Shown one piece after another: positions 49,189 through 59,121 of a stretch of 64,000 nt of DNA (positions are counted from its first letter, which is position 1; the number at the start of each line of letters is the position of its first letter). Both the position numbers and the translations under genes were made by a program. The notes under the pieces were generated by a model, which saw only the letters and a program-made list of their open reading frames with translations, was not told the origin of the DNA and did not search any database. This DNA is from Actinosynnema sp040640215 (GTDB lineage: Bacteria; Actinomycetota; Actinomycetes; Mycobacteriales; Pseudonocardiaceae): contig NZ_JBFABG010000002.1 of the NCBI RefSeq assembly GCF_040640215.1, positions 620,001-684,000 on the forward strand, written 5' to 3'.

Positions 49189-49307
49189 GTTCCCCTCCCG
49201 TGGTCCCACGCCCGCGGGGCCGCGTCGGGAGGCCCCGCCGACCTGCCGGAGGCAGGTCGATCAGACGGGAGACGGAACGCGGGAGGGCGGCAGTTGCGCG
49301 GGGACGA

Positions 49308-49790
49308 TCACGATTCGGACACCAGGTGGCGGAACGCCGCCAGGTTCGCGAGCGATTCGCCGCGGGACACCCGCCAGTCCCACTCGCGCTGGATCGCACC
49401 CTTGAAACCGATCTCCAGCAACGTGTTGAAGTCGCCGTCGGCGGCTTCCACCACCTGCCCGAGCACCCGGTCCAGCTCGTCGGCCGTCACCGCGTGCGGC
49501 GGGATGCGCCCCACCAGGTAGATGTCGCCCTCGGTGTCGATCGTGTAGTGCACGCCGTAGAGCTTCGCGTTGCGCCGCAACAGGAACCGGTACACCGCCT
49601 CGTGCGCCTCGTCCGGCTTGCGGCACACGAACGCCTCCACCACGACGGCGTGCCGGCCGACCACCAGCCAGCAGTTGGTCTGGAGCTTCTTCGTCCCCGG
49701 CAGGGTGACGAAGAACTTCCCCGGTTCCTCGTGGGTGTACACCAGCTCGCGTTCGTCCAAAGCGGACCCGATGACCTCGTCCAGGCTCAA
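49308..49790 (-). CDS. YbjN-domain protein, Rv0487-like
   Basis: 160 residues. The YbjN fold (a type III secretion chaperone-like fold) includes LVYTHEEPGKFFVTLPG, NCWLVVGRHAVVVEAFVCR and VYRFLLRRNAKLYGVHYTID. Function unknown. The start is TTG at 49790, overlapping the mshA stop (TTGA), with GAGGAGGT six bases upstream. Its location directly after mshA is the same as in mycobacteria. Confidence 0.9.
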   Translation of the reverse strand: MSLDEVIGSALDERELVYTHEEPGKFFVTLPGTKKLQTNCWLVVGRHAVVVEAFVCRKPDEAHEAVYRFLLRRNAKLYGVHYTIDTEGDIYLVGRIPPHAVTADELDRVLGQVVEAADGDFNTLLEIGFKGAIQREWDWRVSRGESLANLAAFRHLVSES

Positions 49791-51040
49791 GCGAAGACCT
49801 CCTCGCAAAACACGTCCCGGGCACGTCCGTACCCCGCCAGCAGCGAATCAGTCGTCCGGTCCCAGGAGAACCGGCGGGCGTGCCCGACCGCGTTCGCGGC
49901 CAGCTCCTCCCGGCGCGCGGGGTGCAGCGCCACCGACTCCAGGGCCCGCGCCCACGCCACCGGGTCGTGCCCGTCGACCAGCGCGCCGGACACCCCGTCC
50001 CGCACGGCCACCGGCAGCCCGCCGACCGCCGCCGCGACCACGGGCGTCCCGCACGCCTGCGCCTCCAGCGCGACCAGGCCGAACGACTCGTTGTGGCTGG
50101 GCACCGCGACCACGTCGGCCGCCCGGTACACCCGCGCCAGGTCCGCGCCGCCCTGCGGCGGCAGGAACCGCACCACGTCGGTGATGCCGAGCTCGCCGGC
50201 CAGCCGCTTGAGCTCCTCGGGGGTCTTCACCCCGGTGCCGGACGGCCCGCCGACCACCTGCACCACGAGCCGGTCGCGCAGGCCGGGCGAGCGGCGCAGC
50301 ACCTCGGCGGCGGCGTGCAGCAGCACGTCCGGGGCCTTCAACGGCTGGATGCGGCCCACGAACGTGAGCACCACGTCGTCCGGCCGCAGCCCCAGCGCCG
50401 AGCGCGCCGCGCCCCGGTCACCCGGCGCGAACAGGTCCAGGTCCACGCCCGGCGGCACGACCTGCACCTTCGCCGGGTCCGCCGCGTACAGCTCGACCAG
50501 CTCACGCGCCTCGACGTCGGTGTTGGCGACCAGCGCGTCCGCCTCGGCGACCACCTGCTCCTCGCCGATCACCCGCATCCGGGGCTCGGGGGTGTCCGAC
50601 GTCGCCAGGTAGGCGTTCTTCACCTTCGCCAGCGTGTGCGCGGTGTGCACCAGCGGCACGCCCCACCGCTCCCGGGCGAGCCACCCGACCTGGCCGGACA
50701 GCCAGTAGTGCGAGTGCACCACGTCGTAGTGGCCCGGTTCGTGGCGCGCCTCGGCCCGCAGCACGCCCGCGGTGAACGCGCAGAGCTGGCCGGGCAGCTC
50801 CTCCTTGCCGAGGCCCTCGAACGGGCCGGCGACCACGTGCCGCACCTTGACGCCGGGCGCGAGCTCGGCCACCGGCGGCAGCTCGGACGACGTGGCCCGG
50901 GTGAAGATCTCCACCTCGATGCCGCGCCGGGCCATCCGGGTGGCGGTCTGCACGATGTAGACGTTCATGCCGCCCGCGTCGCCCGTGCCGGGCTGCTCCA
51001 GCGGCGAGGTGTGCACGGACAGCACCGCGACCCGCTTCAC
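49787..51040 (-). CDS. mshA: MshA, D-inositol-3-phosphate glycosyltransferase (mycothiol synthesis)
   Basis: 417 residues, GT4 family, GT-B fold. VLSVHTSPLEQPGTGDAGGMN is the MshA N-terminal signature, followed by VVHSHYWLSGQ, FVGRIQPLKAPDVL and NESFGLVALEAQACGTPV. It transfers GlcNAc from UDP-GlcNAc to 1-L-inositol-1-phosphate, the first step to mycothiol. GTG start overlaps the hydrolase stop. Confidence 0.97.
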   Translation of the reverse strand: MKRVAVLSVHTSPLEQPGTGDAGGMNVYIVQTATRMARRGIEVEIFTRATSSELPPVAELAPGVKVRHVVAGPFEGLGKEELPGQLCAFTAGVLRAEARHEPGHYDVVHSHYWLSGQVGWLARERWGVPLVHTAHTLAKVKNAYLATSDTPEPRMRVIGEEQVVAEADALVANTDVEARELVELYAADPAKVQVVPPGVDLDLFAPGDRGAARSALGLRPDDVVLTFVGRIQPLKAPDVLLHAAAEVLRRSPGLRDRLVVQVVGGPSGTGVKTPEELKRLAGELGITDVVRFLPPQGGADLARVYRAADVVAVPSHNESFGLVALEAQACGTPVVAAAVGGLPVAVRDGVSGALVDGHDPVAWARALESVALHPARREELAANAVGHARRFSWDRTTDSLLAGYGRARDVFCEEVFA

Positions 51041-51816
51041 GGCGCGACCGCCGCGACGAAACCGGCCAGGTCGGCGGCGAACCGCTCCGGGCGTTCCCGG
51101 AACGGCAGGTGTCCCACGCCCTCGTACCAGCGCATCTCCGCTCCGGGAACGGTGGCCGCGGCGTACTCCGCCGCAGCCGGGTCGACCACCTCGTCGGCGG
51201 TCCCGTGCACCACCAGGGTCGGCCTGTCGACGGCTTTCAGCACCTCGGAGCTGTCCACGTCCCGCCGGAACAGGTCGCGGCGCACCCGCGCGGGCACCCG
51301 CAGCGCGGTGCCCAGCAGGCGTTGCACGTCACCGCCCTGGGCGGTGCAGAACTTCAGCAGCGCGGGCACGGCCACCTCCGGGTCGTCGGACAGCGCGTCG
51401 GGCAGGGCCTCGCGCAGCACCCGGCCGGTGACGCCGCCGGGCCGGTCCGGCCCGATCTCGGTGATCGCGCCCACCAGCACCACCCCGTCCACCCGCGAGG
51501 TGCCGTACCGGCGCAGGTAGTCGGTGATCACCAGGCCGCCGTAGGAGCAGCCGACCAGGACCGCCGGGCCGGTGTGGTCCAGCACGGTCCGCAGGTCGCC
51601 CGCCCAGGTCGCGGAGTCCCGGTAGCCGGTCTCCGGCACGTCCGACCCGCCGTGCCCGCGCAGGTCCGGCGCGTAGGCGTGGAAGGACTCGCCGGGTGGC
51701 CACACCTCGCCGGACTGGGCCCAGCCGTGCACCAGCACCACCGCCGGGCCGTGCGCGGGGCCCGACTCGCGGACGGACAGCCGGACGTCCTCGTCGGCGA
51801 GGAGAGAAGTCAGCAC
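51037..51816 (-). CDS. Alpha/beta hydrolase
   Basis: 259 residues. Oxyanion hole VLVHGWAQSG, nucleophile elbow GCSYGG, acid HGTADEVVD and histidine GVGHLPFRE: a complete catalytic triad. The substrate is unknown. Start uncertain: GTG at 51816 is used; no good Shine-Dalgarno or -10 box is seen. It is coupled to mshA by a four-base overlap. Confidence 0.88.
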   Translation of the reverse strand: MLTSLLADEDVRLSVRESGPAHGPAVVLVHGWAQSGEVWPPGESFHAYAPDLRGHGGSDVPETGYRDSATWAGDLRTVLDHTGPAVLVGCSYGGLVITDYLRRYGTSRVDGVVLVGAITEIGPDRPGGVTGRVLREALPDALSDDPEVAVPALLKFCTAQGGDVQRLLGTALRVPARVRRDLFRRDVDSSEVLKAVDRPTLVVHGTADEVVDPAAAEYAAATVPGAEMRWYEGVGHLPFRERPERFAADLAGFVAAVAP

Positions 51817-51883
51817 GACCAGTCTCAACAACCGGAAGAGTGCATCACTTCCCGATACGAGGCCGGATCGCGGCGCACGGCGG

Positions 51884-53029
51884 TCAGAGCGCCGACATGG
51901 TCCGCCACTGCGTCCACGGGATCTGCCAGTCGTACCAGTCGTACTGGGCCGGAAGGGTGGTGATCGCCCCGGTCACCTCCACCGGGTCACCCACCATGGC
52001 GCTGTCGTAGTACGCCTTGGCGTCGGCTTCCAGCAGGTTCGCGCAGCCGTGCGAGGTGTTGTTCTTGCCGATGTTGCCCGCGTTGTCGTTGTTCTCGTGG
52101 ATGAACTCGCCGTGGTTGGAGAACCGGACGGCCCACTTCTTCAGCACGTTGGTGTAGCCGTAGCGCGGGTTGTCGAAGCTGAACTCGGGGTCTTTCTGCA
52201 TCACCACGAACGTGCCGTTCGGGGTGGTCAGCTCCGGGTCCGCGTCCCGCCCGAACGACGCCGGGTAGCTCGCCACGGTCTGGCCGTCGCGCTGCACCAC
52301 GAGCTGGTGCGACGGGGTGTCGATCTTCACGACCTGGTTGCGGCCGATGGTGAAGTCGCTGGTCACGTCGGCCGTGCCGAACGCGCCGCCGCCGTAGGGC
52401 ACGCCGTAGAGCTTGGCCTCGACGTGCACGGTGGTGTTGGCCGGCCAGTAGGTCTCCGGGCGGTAGTGCACCTCGCGCGAGCTCAGCCAGCCCCAACTGC
52501 CCTTGACGTTCGCCGAGTTGGTCACGGTCAGCGCCTTCTCGGCGCTCGCCCGGTCCGCCACGTCCGCGTCGAACTTGACCATGATCGGGACCGCGACGCC
52601 GACCGTCTGGTCGTCGCCGGGGAACAGCGTGGCGCGCACCCGGCTGCCGGCGGCCAGCGTGGTGAAGGTGCCCTTGAGGTCGACCTTCCTGCCGTCCGTG
52701 CCGGTGGCCCGGCCCTGGTAGGCGTAGCTCTTGCCGAAGCCCAGGGGTTCGGTGCTGGACCAGGTCTTCTTGTCCTCGGCGACCTCGCCCGCGACGGCCT
52801 TGCCCTCGGCGTTGGTCAGCGTGACCTCGTCGAGCGCGCCCTCCGCCACGGTCACCCGCACCGGCTGGTTGACCGGCACGTCCACCGCGCCGTCCGCCGG
52901 CGCGGTGGTGAACTTCGCCACCGGCGGGCGGTCACCGCCCTCCGCCTGGGGGGCACCCGGTTCGACCTGGGCGGAGCACCCGGCCAGGACGACCGCCCCG
53001 AGCAGCAGGGCTGTGATTCGCTTGCGCAC
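51884..53029 (-). CDS. L,D-transpeptidase lipoprotein (LprQ/LdtMt5-like)
   Basis: 381 residues. Lipobox VVLAGC (Cys18), two Ig-like domains (about 45-245), and a YkuD catalytic domain (about 250-380) with HENNDNAGNIGKNNTSHGCANL: the nucleophile is about C329. It makes 3-3 crosslinks in peptidoglycan. The C-terminal WYDWQIPWTQW tail packs on the domain in related enzymes. GTG at 53029 has GGGAGG seven bases upstream. Confidence 0.95.
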   Translation of the reverse strand: MRKRITALLLGAVVLAGCSAQVEPGAPQAEGGDRPPVAKFTTAPADGAVDVPVNQPVRVTVAEGALDEVTLTNAEGKAVAGEVAEDKKTWSSTEPLGFGKSYAYQGRATGTDGRKVDLKGTFTTLAAGSRVRATLFPGDDQTVGVAVPIMVKFDADVADRASAEKALTVTNSANVKGSWGWLSSREVHYRPETYWPANTTVHVEAKLYGVPYGGGAFGTADVTSDFTIGRNQVVKIDTPSHQLVVQRDGQTVASYPASFGRDADPELTTPNGTFVVMQKDPEFSFDNPRYGYTNVLKKWAVRFSNHGEFIHENNDNAGNIGKNNTSHGCANLLEADAKAYYDSAMVGDPVEVTGAITTLPAQYDWYDWQIPWTQWRTMSAL

Positions 53030-53095
53030 TGTTCGACCTCCCGAACGAAGGACGCGCACTGGGGCTTTCGGTGCGAGTGATCCGCATCACACACC

Positions 53096-53101
53096 TAGGA
53101 T
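53096..53101 (+). promoter_or_regulatory. -10 box of the leaderless SDR gene
   Basis: TAGGAT ends seven bases before the GTG at 53109. Confidence 0.5.
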
Positions 53102-53108
53102 CACCCCT

Positions 53109-53840
53109 GTGACCCGTCCTATCGCAGTCGTCACCGGAGCCAGCGCGGGTATCGGTGAGGCCACCGCCCGCAAGCTCGCCGCCGAGGGGTTCCACGTCGT
53201 GCTGGGGGCCCGCCGGCTCGGCCTGCTCCAGACTATCGCGGATGAGCTGGGCGGCACGGCCGTCGAGCTCGACGTGACCTCCGCGTCGTCCGTCGAGGCG
53301 TTCGCCGCCGCCGTGCCGCACGCGCGCGTGCTGGTGAACAACGCCGGCGGCGCGCGCGGCCTCGACCCGGTGCTCACCGCCGACGAGGACGACTGGCGCT
53401 GGATGTGGGAGACCAATGTGCTGGGCACGTTGCGCGTCACCAAAGCCCTGCTGCCCGCGCTGATCGAGTCCGGCGACGGGCACGTGGTGACGGTGACGTC
53501 CGTGGCCGCGTACGAGGCCTACGACAACGGCTCGGGCTACACCTCCGCCAAGCACGCCCAGTCGGCGCTGCACCGCACCCTGCGGGGTGAACTGCTGGGA
53601 CGACCCGTCCGGGTGACGGAGGTCCTGCCGGGCATGGTGGAGACCGACTTCTCGGTGAACCGGTTCGACGGCGACGCCGACCGGGCGGCGGCGGTGTACG
53701 CGGACGTGACGCCCCTCACCGCCGACGACGTGGCGGACGTCATCGCGTTCGCGGTGACCCGACCCTCGCACGTGAACCTGGACCAGATCGTGCTCAAGCC
53801 CCGCGCGCAGGCGTCGGCGACCCGGGTGCACCGGGGCTGA
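53109..53840 (+). CDS. Short-chain dehydrogenase/reductase, Rv0484c-like
   Basis: 243 residues, classical SDR: TGASAGIGEAT (cofactor), NNAGGARG, and the triad with SVAAYEAYDNGSGYTSAK (Ser, Tyr, Lys). ARRL after beta-2 suggests NADPH preference. Substrate unknown. GTG start is set by the leaderless promoter. Its stop lies ten bases from the convergent protease gene, with a palindromic ACCCCGGGGT between. Confidence 0.93.
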   Translation: MTRPIAVVTGASAGIGEATARKLAAEGFHVVLGARRLGLLQTIADELGGTAVELDVTSASSVEAFAAAVPHARVLVNNAGGARGLDPVLTADEDDWRWMWETNVLGTLRVTKALLPALIESGDGHVVTVTSVAAYEAYDNGSGYTSAKHAQSALHRTLRGELLGRPVRVTEVLPGMVETDFSVNRFDGDADRAAAVYADVTPLTADDVADVIAFAVTRPSHVNLDQIVLKPRAQASATRVHRG

Positions 53841-53850
53841 CACCCCGGGG

Positions 53851-54807
53851 TCACGGCTCCACCACCAGCAGGTCCACGTCGAGCTGGTCGAGGACGTCGG
53901 CGATGGGGTTGGCGAACCCGCGGTGCCGGCTGCCGGCGCAGTGCAGACCGACCACCCGGTTCTCGTCGTCCAGCAGCACGGCCCCCGAATCGCCGTGGTC
54001 GGCGAACGGCCCCTCGACCCGGATCTGGTCGCGCAACGTCCGCACGCCCAGCCCCGCGCCGAAGTCCAGGGTGATCGACGCGTCCGTGGAGGCCACCACG
54101 CCGCCGGTCAGCGCGGTGGTCCGCCCGCGCTTGCGCACGTGCTGCCCGACCCGCGCTTCCCCTTGCCCGGCAACGAGTCCGATCCCCGCCACCTCGGCCC
54201 GCGACCTCGGGGTGGTGAGCAGGATCGCCGCCGCGTCCACGGCCCCGGACAGCGCGGCCCGCGCCAGCACGCCGATCCGGTCCCGGTACGGGTGCCCGCC
54301 GTCGACGCGGGACGGGTGCACCATCGGGTCGCCGACCGCCCACGCGTCGTCCACGCACGCGATGTGGAACGACGTCAGCGCCATCGTCCGGCGCTTGACG
54401 CGCGGCGTGACCAGCGCGCCGAGCGTCCCGGCGACGAGGTAGTCGTCCGCCTCCGCCACGTCCGGCGGCACGAACCGCACCGCGCGGCTCGGCCCGACCC
54501 CGATCCCGCCGACCAGCAGCTCGTGCCGCTCCGCGCCGCTCACGCCCTCCGGCGAGGCGAGCGTGTGGTGCGGGAAGAACGTGTCCTCGACCACGTCCGT
54601 CGGGATGCCCAGCACCTCCGGCGGGATGGTGAACTGCGCCGCGTTCCCCTTGCGCCGCACGTAGACCACGATCGACGGTACGCCCGTGCAGCGACCGCCG
54701 ACCGCCTTGTGGCCGATGTCGACACCGGCCACCCCGGGCCGGCTCAGAAAGTCGTCCTCGACCAACCACTTGATCGGCCTGATCGCCGCACGCGCGTCGC
54801 CTGCCAT
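53851..54807 (-). CDS. NAL1-like trypsin-fold serine protease
   Basis: 318 residues, no signal peptide. The trypsin-like core shows a GDSGAVLLDDENRVVGLH nucleophile site and a histidine in MALTSFHIACVDDAW; the acid residue is probably in the SGAVDAAAILL segment. The N-terminal DIGHKAVGGRCTG and VYVRRKG resemble proteins related to plant NAL1. Likely cytoplasmic. ATG at 54807 with GGGAGG upstream. No partner gene; the substrate is unknown. Confidence 0.75.
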   Translation of the reverse strand: MAGDARAAIRPIKWLVEDDFLSRPGVAGVDIGHKAVGGRCTGVPSIVVYVRRKGNAAQFTIPPEVLGIPTDVVEDTFFPHHTLASPEGVSGAERHELLVGGIGVGPSRAVRFVPPDVAEADDYLVAGTLGALVTPRVKRRTMALTSFHIACVDDAWAVGDPMVHPSRVDGGHPYRDRIGVLARAALSGAVDAAAILLTTPRSRAEVAGIGLVAGQGEARVGQHVRKRGRTTALTGGVVASTDASITLDFGAGLGVRTLRDQIRVEGPFADHGDSGAVLLDDENRVVGLHCAGSRHRGFANPIADVLDQLDVDLLVVEP

Positions 54808-54923
54808 GACGACCTCCCACCACCTCTCCCTCAATGAAACGCGAGGAGTGAGGTTTCGTCACACGCAGTCACCCGAACGGCCGGTCGGCCACTTGCGCCG
54901 GTCCGCTTCGGACGGCGGATTCG

Positions 54924-56015
<1,092 letters not shown>

Positions 56016-56023
56016 GACTGGCA

Positions 56024-56033
56024 ACGGTAGCCT
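56024..56033. promoter_or_regulatory. Overlapping divergent -10 boxes of murB and the DUF2505 gene
   Basis: Minus-strand TACCGT (56029-56024), eight bases before the murB GTG; plus-strand TAGCCT (56028-56033), seven bases before the ATG at 56041. The two boxes share two bases, and only 25 bases separate the start codons. Confidence 0.5.
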
Positions 56034-56040
56034 CCGCGGC

Positions 56041-56538
56041 ATGGCACGCCGCATCGAGCACCTGACGACGTTCCCCCGGCCCGCGTCGGAGGTCTACGCA
56101 GCGCTGGTGGACGAAAGCCACCTGCGCGACCGCCTGGCCGCCCTGGGCGGGGTGGACGCCGCGCTGGTGGCGTTCACCACGACCGAGGGCACCACGTCGT
56201 ACCAGCTCAAGCAGGGCGTCCCGGCGGACCGGCTGCCCCCGGTGGCGCGCGGGGTGCTCGGCGGCGACCTGGTGATCGACCGGGCCGAGTCGTGGACCGA
56301 GGCCGGCCGCGCGGGCACCGTCGAGGTGACCCTGAACGGCGTGCCGGGACGGCTGGACGGGACCTTCACCCTCGTCGACACCGCCGGCGGCGGGAGCGAG
56401 CTCACCCTCGCCGGTCAGGTCAAGGTGGGCATCCCGCTGATGGGCGGCAAGCTGGAGGGCCTGATCGCCGAGCAGGTGGCCGTCCTGCTGGAGAACGAAA
56501 CCGAGTTCACCACCGAATGGCTCGCCCGCCGCGCCTAG
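56041..56538 (+). CDS. DUF2505 (START-like) protein, Rv0481c-like
   Basis: 165 residues. A SRPBCC/START-like fold: IEHLTTFPRPASEVYAALVD at the N-terminus, a central DLVIDRAESW and a helix near the C-terminus (LEGLIAEQVAVLLENETEF). These domains bind a hydrophobic ligand; which one is unknown. ATG start is set by a leaderless -10 box. It overlaps the methyltransferase gene by 22 bases. Confidence 0.9.
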   Translation: MARRIEHLTTFPRPASEVYAALVDESHLRDRLAALGGVDAALVAFTTTEGTTSYQLKQGVPADRLPPVARGVLGGDLVIDRAESWTEAGRAGTVEVTLNGVPGRLDGTFTLVDTAGGGSELTLAGQVKVGIPLMGGKLEGLIAEQVAVLLENETEFTTEWLARRA

Positions 56539-57320
56539 CGGCGGGCCGGGCCCGCGCGCTCGGCCTGCCCACCAGGGGCACGACCAACCCGAACCGCCTG
56601 CGCCGGGTCGACCGGTGGCTGGTGCACGCGCACGGCGGACTCGTCGCGCACGCCGCCGACCCGCTCGTGGTCGACCTCGGCTACGGCTCGTCGCCGGTCA
56701 CCACCGTCGAGCTGGCCGCGCGGCTGCGCCCGCTCAACCCGGCGCTGCGCGTGCTGGGCCTGGAGCTGGACGCCGACCGGGTCGCGGCGGGCGAGGCCGC
56801 GGCCGACCCGCCCCGGCTGGAGTTCCGGCGCGGCGGGTTCGAGCTGGCCGGCCGCCGGCCGGTGCTGCTGCGCGCGTTCAACGTGCTGCGCCAGTACACC
56901 GAGGAGCAGGCGACCGAGGCGTGGACCACCATGCTCGGCCGGCTCGCGCCCGGCGGCGTGCTGGTCGAGGGGACGTGCGACGAGATCGGCCGCCGGTGCT
57001 CGTGGGTGGCGCTCACCGCCGGGGAACCCCGGACGTTCACGCTGTCCTGCCTGCCCGCCGACCTGGAGACGCCCGGTGACCTGGCCGAACGCCTGCCCAA
57101 GGCGCTGATCCACCGCAACGTGCCCGGCGAGCGGGTGCACGCCCTGCTGGCCGAGCTGGACGCGTGCTGGGCGACCGCCTCGGCGTTCGCGCCGTTCGGG
57201 CCGCGCGCCCGCTGGGTCGAGGCGGTCTCGCTGCTGGCCGCGCGGTGGCCGGTGCTGGACGACCGGAAGCGGTGGCGGCTCGGCGAGGTGACCGTGCCGT
57301 GGGAGTCCGTGCGGCCGTAG
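56517..57320 (+). CDS. Class I SAM-dependent methyltransferase-like protein
   Basis: 267 residues. VVDLGYGSSPVTTVELA is the SAM-binding motif I; LGLELDADRV is the acidic end of beta-2. Residues PGGVLVEGTCDE match the post-II region. Target unknown. ATG at 56517, 22 bases inside the DUF2505 gene, so the two are co-translated. Confidence 0.85.
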   Translation: MARPPRLAAGRARALGLPTRGTTNPNRLRRVDRWLVHAHGGLVAHAADPLVVDLGYGSSPVTTVELAARLRPLNPALRVLGLELDADRVAAGEAAADPPRLEFRRGGFELAGRRPVLLRAFNVLRQYTEEQATEAWTTMLGRLAPGGVLVEGTCDEIGRRCSWVALTAGEPRTFTLSCLPADLETPGDLAERLPKALIHRNVPGERVHALLAELDACWATASAFAPFGPRARWVEAVSLLAARWPVLDDRKRWRLGEVTVPWESVRP

Positions 57321-57343
57321 CCCACCGCGCCCGGCTCCCGCGC

Positions 57344-57371
57344 TGAAACGCGGCCCGACCCGGCGCACGAT
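57344..57371 (+). promoter_or_regulatory. ECF-type promoter of the sigma factor gene
   Basis: TGAAAC (57344-57349), a 16-base spacer and CACGAT (57366-57371), six bases before the GTG at 57378. Such boxes suit an ECF sigma factor that transcribes its own leaderless gene. Confidence 0.45.
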
Positions 57372-57377
57372 GTGCCC

Positions 57378-58013
57378 GTGGCCACACATCGGGAACGCCG
57401 GCGGGGGCCGGGGGCAGGTACCGGTGTGCGAAGCGACGTAGCGCCGACGGCGCGGACGAGGCCACCGGACCGGGTGGCGCTGGACGAGGGTTCGCTGTTG
57501 ACCCTCTACGAGTCGACGGCGGCGCGGCTGCACCGGTACGTGGCCCGGCGGATCGGTGCGGACACCGCGCAGGACGTGGTGTCCGAGGCGTTCCTGGTGC
57601 TCTGGGAGCGGCGGGCGGGGCAGGTGGTCGAGCAGGACACGCTGCGCGCCTGGCTGTACGGCGTCGCCACGAACCTCCTGCGCCGGCACGTCCGGTCCGA
57701 GGACCGCAAGTACCGGGCCTGGAGCCGGGAGCACGCGGCGCGCACCGACGTGGCGGACGTCGGCGAGCGGGCCGGCGGGGCGGCCGACGCGGACGCCCTG
57801 GCCGGGCCGCTCACCCGGTGGCTGGCCGACCTGCGCCGCGAGGAGCGGGACGTGCTGCTGCTCACCGCGTGGGCCGACCTGGCACCCGCCGAGATCGCCG
57901 TCGCGCTGGACGTGCCGGTCGCCACCGTCCGCACCCGCCTGCACCGGGCCCGCGCCCGCCTGCGCACCCGCCTGGCCGACCACCTCACCGACTCGGGGGA
58001 CCACGATGCGTGA
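57378..58013 (+). CDS. ECF RNA polymerase sigma factor
   Basis: 211 residues. A basic, Arg-rich N-terminal extension of about 35 residues, region 2 (about 42-110: LYESTAARLHRYVARR, VVSEAFLVLW, LRAWLYGVATNLLRRH) and region 4 (about 145-195: EERDVLLLTAWADLAPAEIA). The GTG at 57378 is preferred over that at 57372 because of the promoter spacing. Its stop overlaps the start of the CU044_5270 gene by eight bases, the usual sigma/partner pair in actinomycetes. Confidence 0.9.
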   Translation: MATHRERRRGPGAGTGVRSDVAPTARTRPPDRVALDEGSLLTLYESTAARLHRYVARRIGADTAQDVVSEAFLVLWERRAGQVVEQDTLRAWLYGVATNLLRRHVRSEDRKYRAWSREHAARTDVADVGERAGGAADADALAGPLTRWLADLRREERDVLLLTAWADLAPAEIAVALDVPVATVRTRLHRARARLRTRLADHLTDSGDHDA

Positions 58014-59025
58014 GAACGCTCTCGACCAGTTGCTCGACCGCGCGCTGGACCGGGCCGTCGCCGACGAGCCGGACCTGACGGCGGCGCGGCTCGACCAGGG
58101 CCGGCTCCGCCTGGCCGCCGACCTCCGCGCGGCACCGACCGGCCGGAAGCGGTCCTGGCAGCCGCGCCGCGCGCTGGTCGCCGCCGCGGTGGTGGCGGTG
58201 GTCGCGGCCGGCGGGATCGTCGTGCAGGGCCTGGGCGGTGGCGAGCGGGCCGCCGCCGCGACCCTGAACCGCGCCGCCGACCTGGCCGCCTCGGTGTCCG
58301 ACCAGCCCGTGGGTCCGGACCAGTTCCGCTACGTCCGCAGCCGCGCGCGCGGCATCACCGTCGAGCTGGGCGAGAACAGCGCGTGGAGCGCCGGCCTGGT
58401 CAACGAGCGGTGGATTCCCGCCGACCCGCACCGGGAGTGGATGGAGCGGCAGTCCGACGACGGCCCGGCCACGTGGGTGGCCGGCCGCGAGGGTGCCGGG
58501 GACCCGCCCGCCAACCCGGCGCAGCGCAACGGCGAGTTCCGCGCGCCGTGCGGCAACTTCGCCTACTTCGCCGCCACCGAACCGGACCGCTGCACCCTGG
58601 CCGACTGGAACCACCCCACGCCGGAGTTCCTGGCCGGCCTGCCGCAGGACCCCAAGGCGCTCTACGACCGCCTGGTGGCCGACGGCGGGGACGGCGAGGT
58701 CGGCGCGTTCACCGCGGTGCGCGGTGCGCTCGGCACCGGCCGCTACCCGGCCGCCGTCCGCGCCCTGCTCTACCGGGCGCTGGCCCACTCGCCGAACCTG
58801 GAGGTGACCGACGACCGGGCCAACCTCGACGGGGTCACCGGCACCGCGCTCGGCCTGGAGGTCCACGGCGACTTCACCGAGCTCGTCATCGACCCGGCCG
58901 ACGGCTCGTACCTCGGCTGGCGCGAGGTGGCCGCCGACGACAGCTCGCTGCCCCGGGGCACGGTCCGCCAGTCGACCTCCACCACCACGGGCGTGGCCGA
59001 CACCCTCGGCGTCGCGCCCCGCTGA
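58006..59025 (+). CDS. CU044_5270-family membrane protein, probable sigma-factor partner
   Basis: 339 residues. A short cytoplasmic N-terminus (about 1-45), one transmembrane helix (about 50-72), and a large outer domain (about 85-339). Residues DQFRYVRSRA and GYLGWREVA-like segments (SYLGWREVA) are typical of the family, which is nearly always encoded after an ECF sigma gene. It may act as the anti-sigma factor or sensor. ATG lies inside the sigma gene. Confidence 0.85.
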   Translation: MRENALDQLLDRALDRAVADEPDLTAARLDQGRLRLAADLRAAPTGRKRSWQPRRALVAAAVVAVVAAGGIVVQGLGGGERAAAATLNRAADLAASVSDQPVGPDQFRYVRSRARGITVELGENSAWSAGLVNERWIPADPHREWMERQSDDGPATWVAGREGAGDPPANPAQRNGEFRAPCGNFAYFAATEPDRCTLADWNHPTPEFLAGLPQDPKALYDRLVADGGDGEVGAFTAVRGALGTGRYPAAVRALLYRALAHSPNLEVTDDRANLDGVTGTALGLEVHGDFTELVIDPADGSYLGWREVAADDSSLPRGTVRQSTSTTTGVADTLGVAPR

Positions 59026-59062
59026 CACCGGTCGGCCGCGTCGGGGCGGCCGACCCCTCCGG

Positions 59063-59101
59063 GGGTGCGGTCCACGCGTTCGGGGCGCGTGGACCGCACC
59101 C
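59063..59101 (+). terminator. Strong 16-bp hairpin after the sigma factor operon
   Basis: GGGTGCGGTCCACGCG and its exact complement around a TTCGGGG loop. It ends 8 bases before the -10 box of the next gene. Confidence 0.8.
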
Positions 59102-59108
59102 GTCCCCC

Positions 59109-59114
59109 TAGGGT
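59109..59114 (+). promoter_or_regulatory. -10 box of the leaderless MDMPI-like gene
   Basis: TAGGGT ends seven bases before the GTG at 59122. No Shine-Dalgarno is present. Confidence 0.45.
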
Positions 59115-59121
59115 CGAACGG

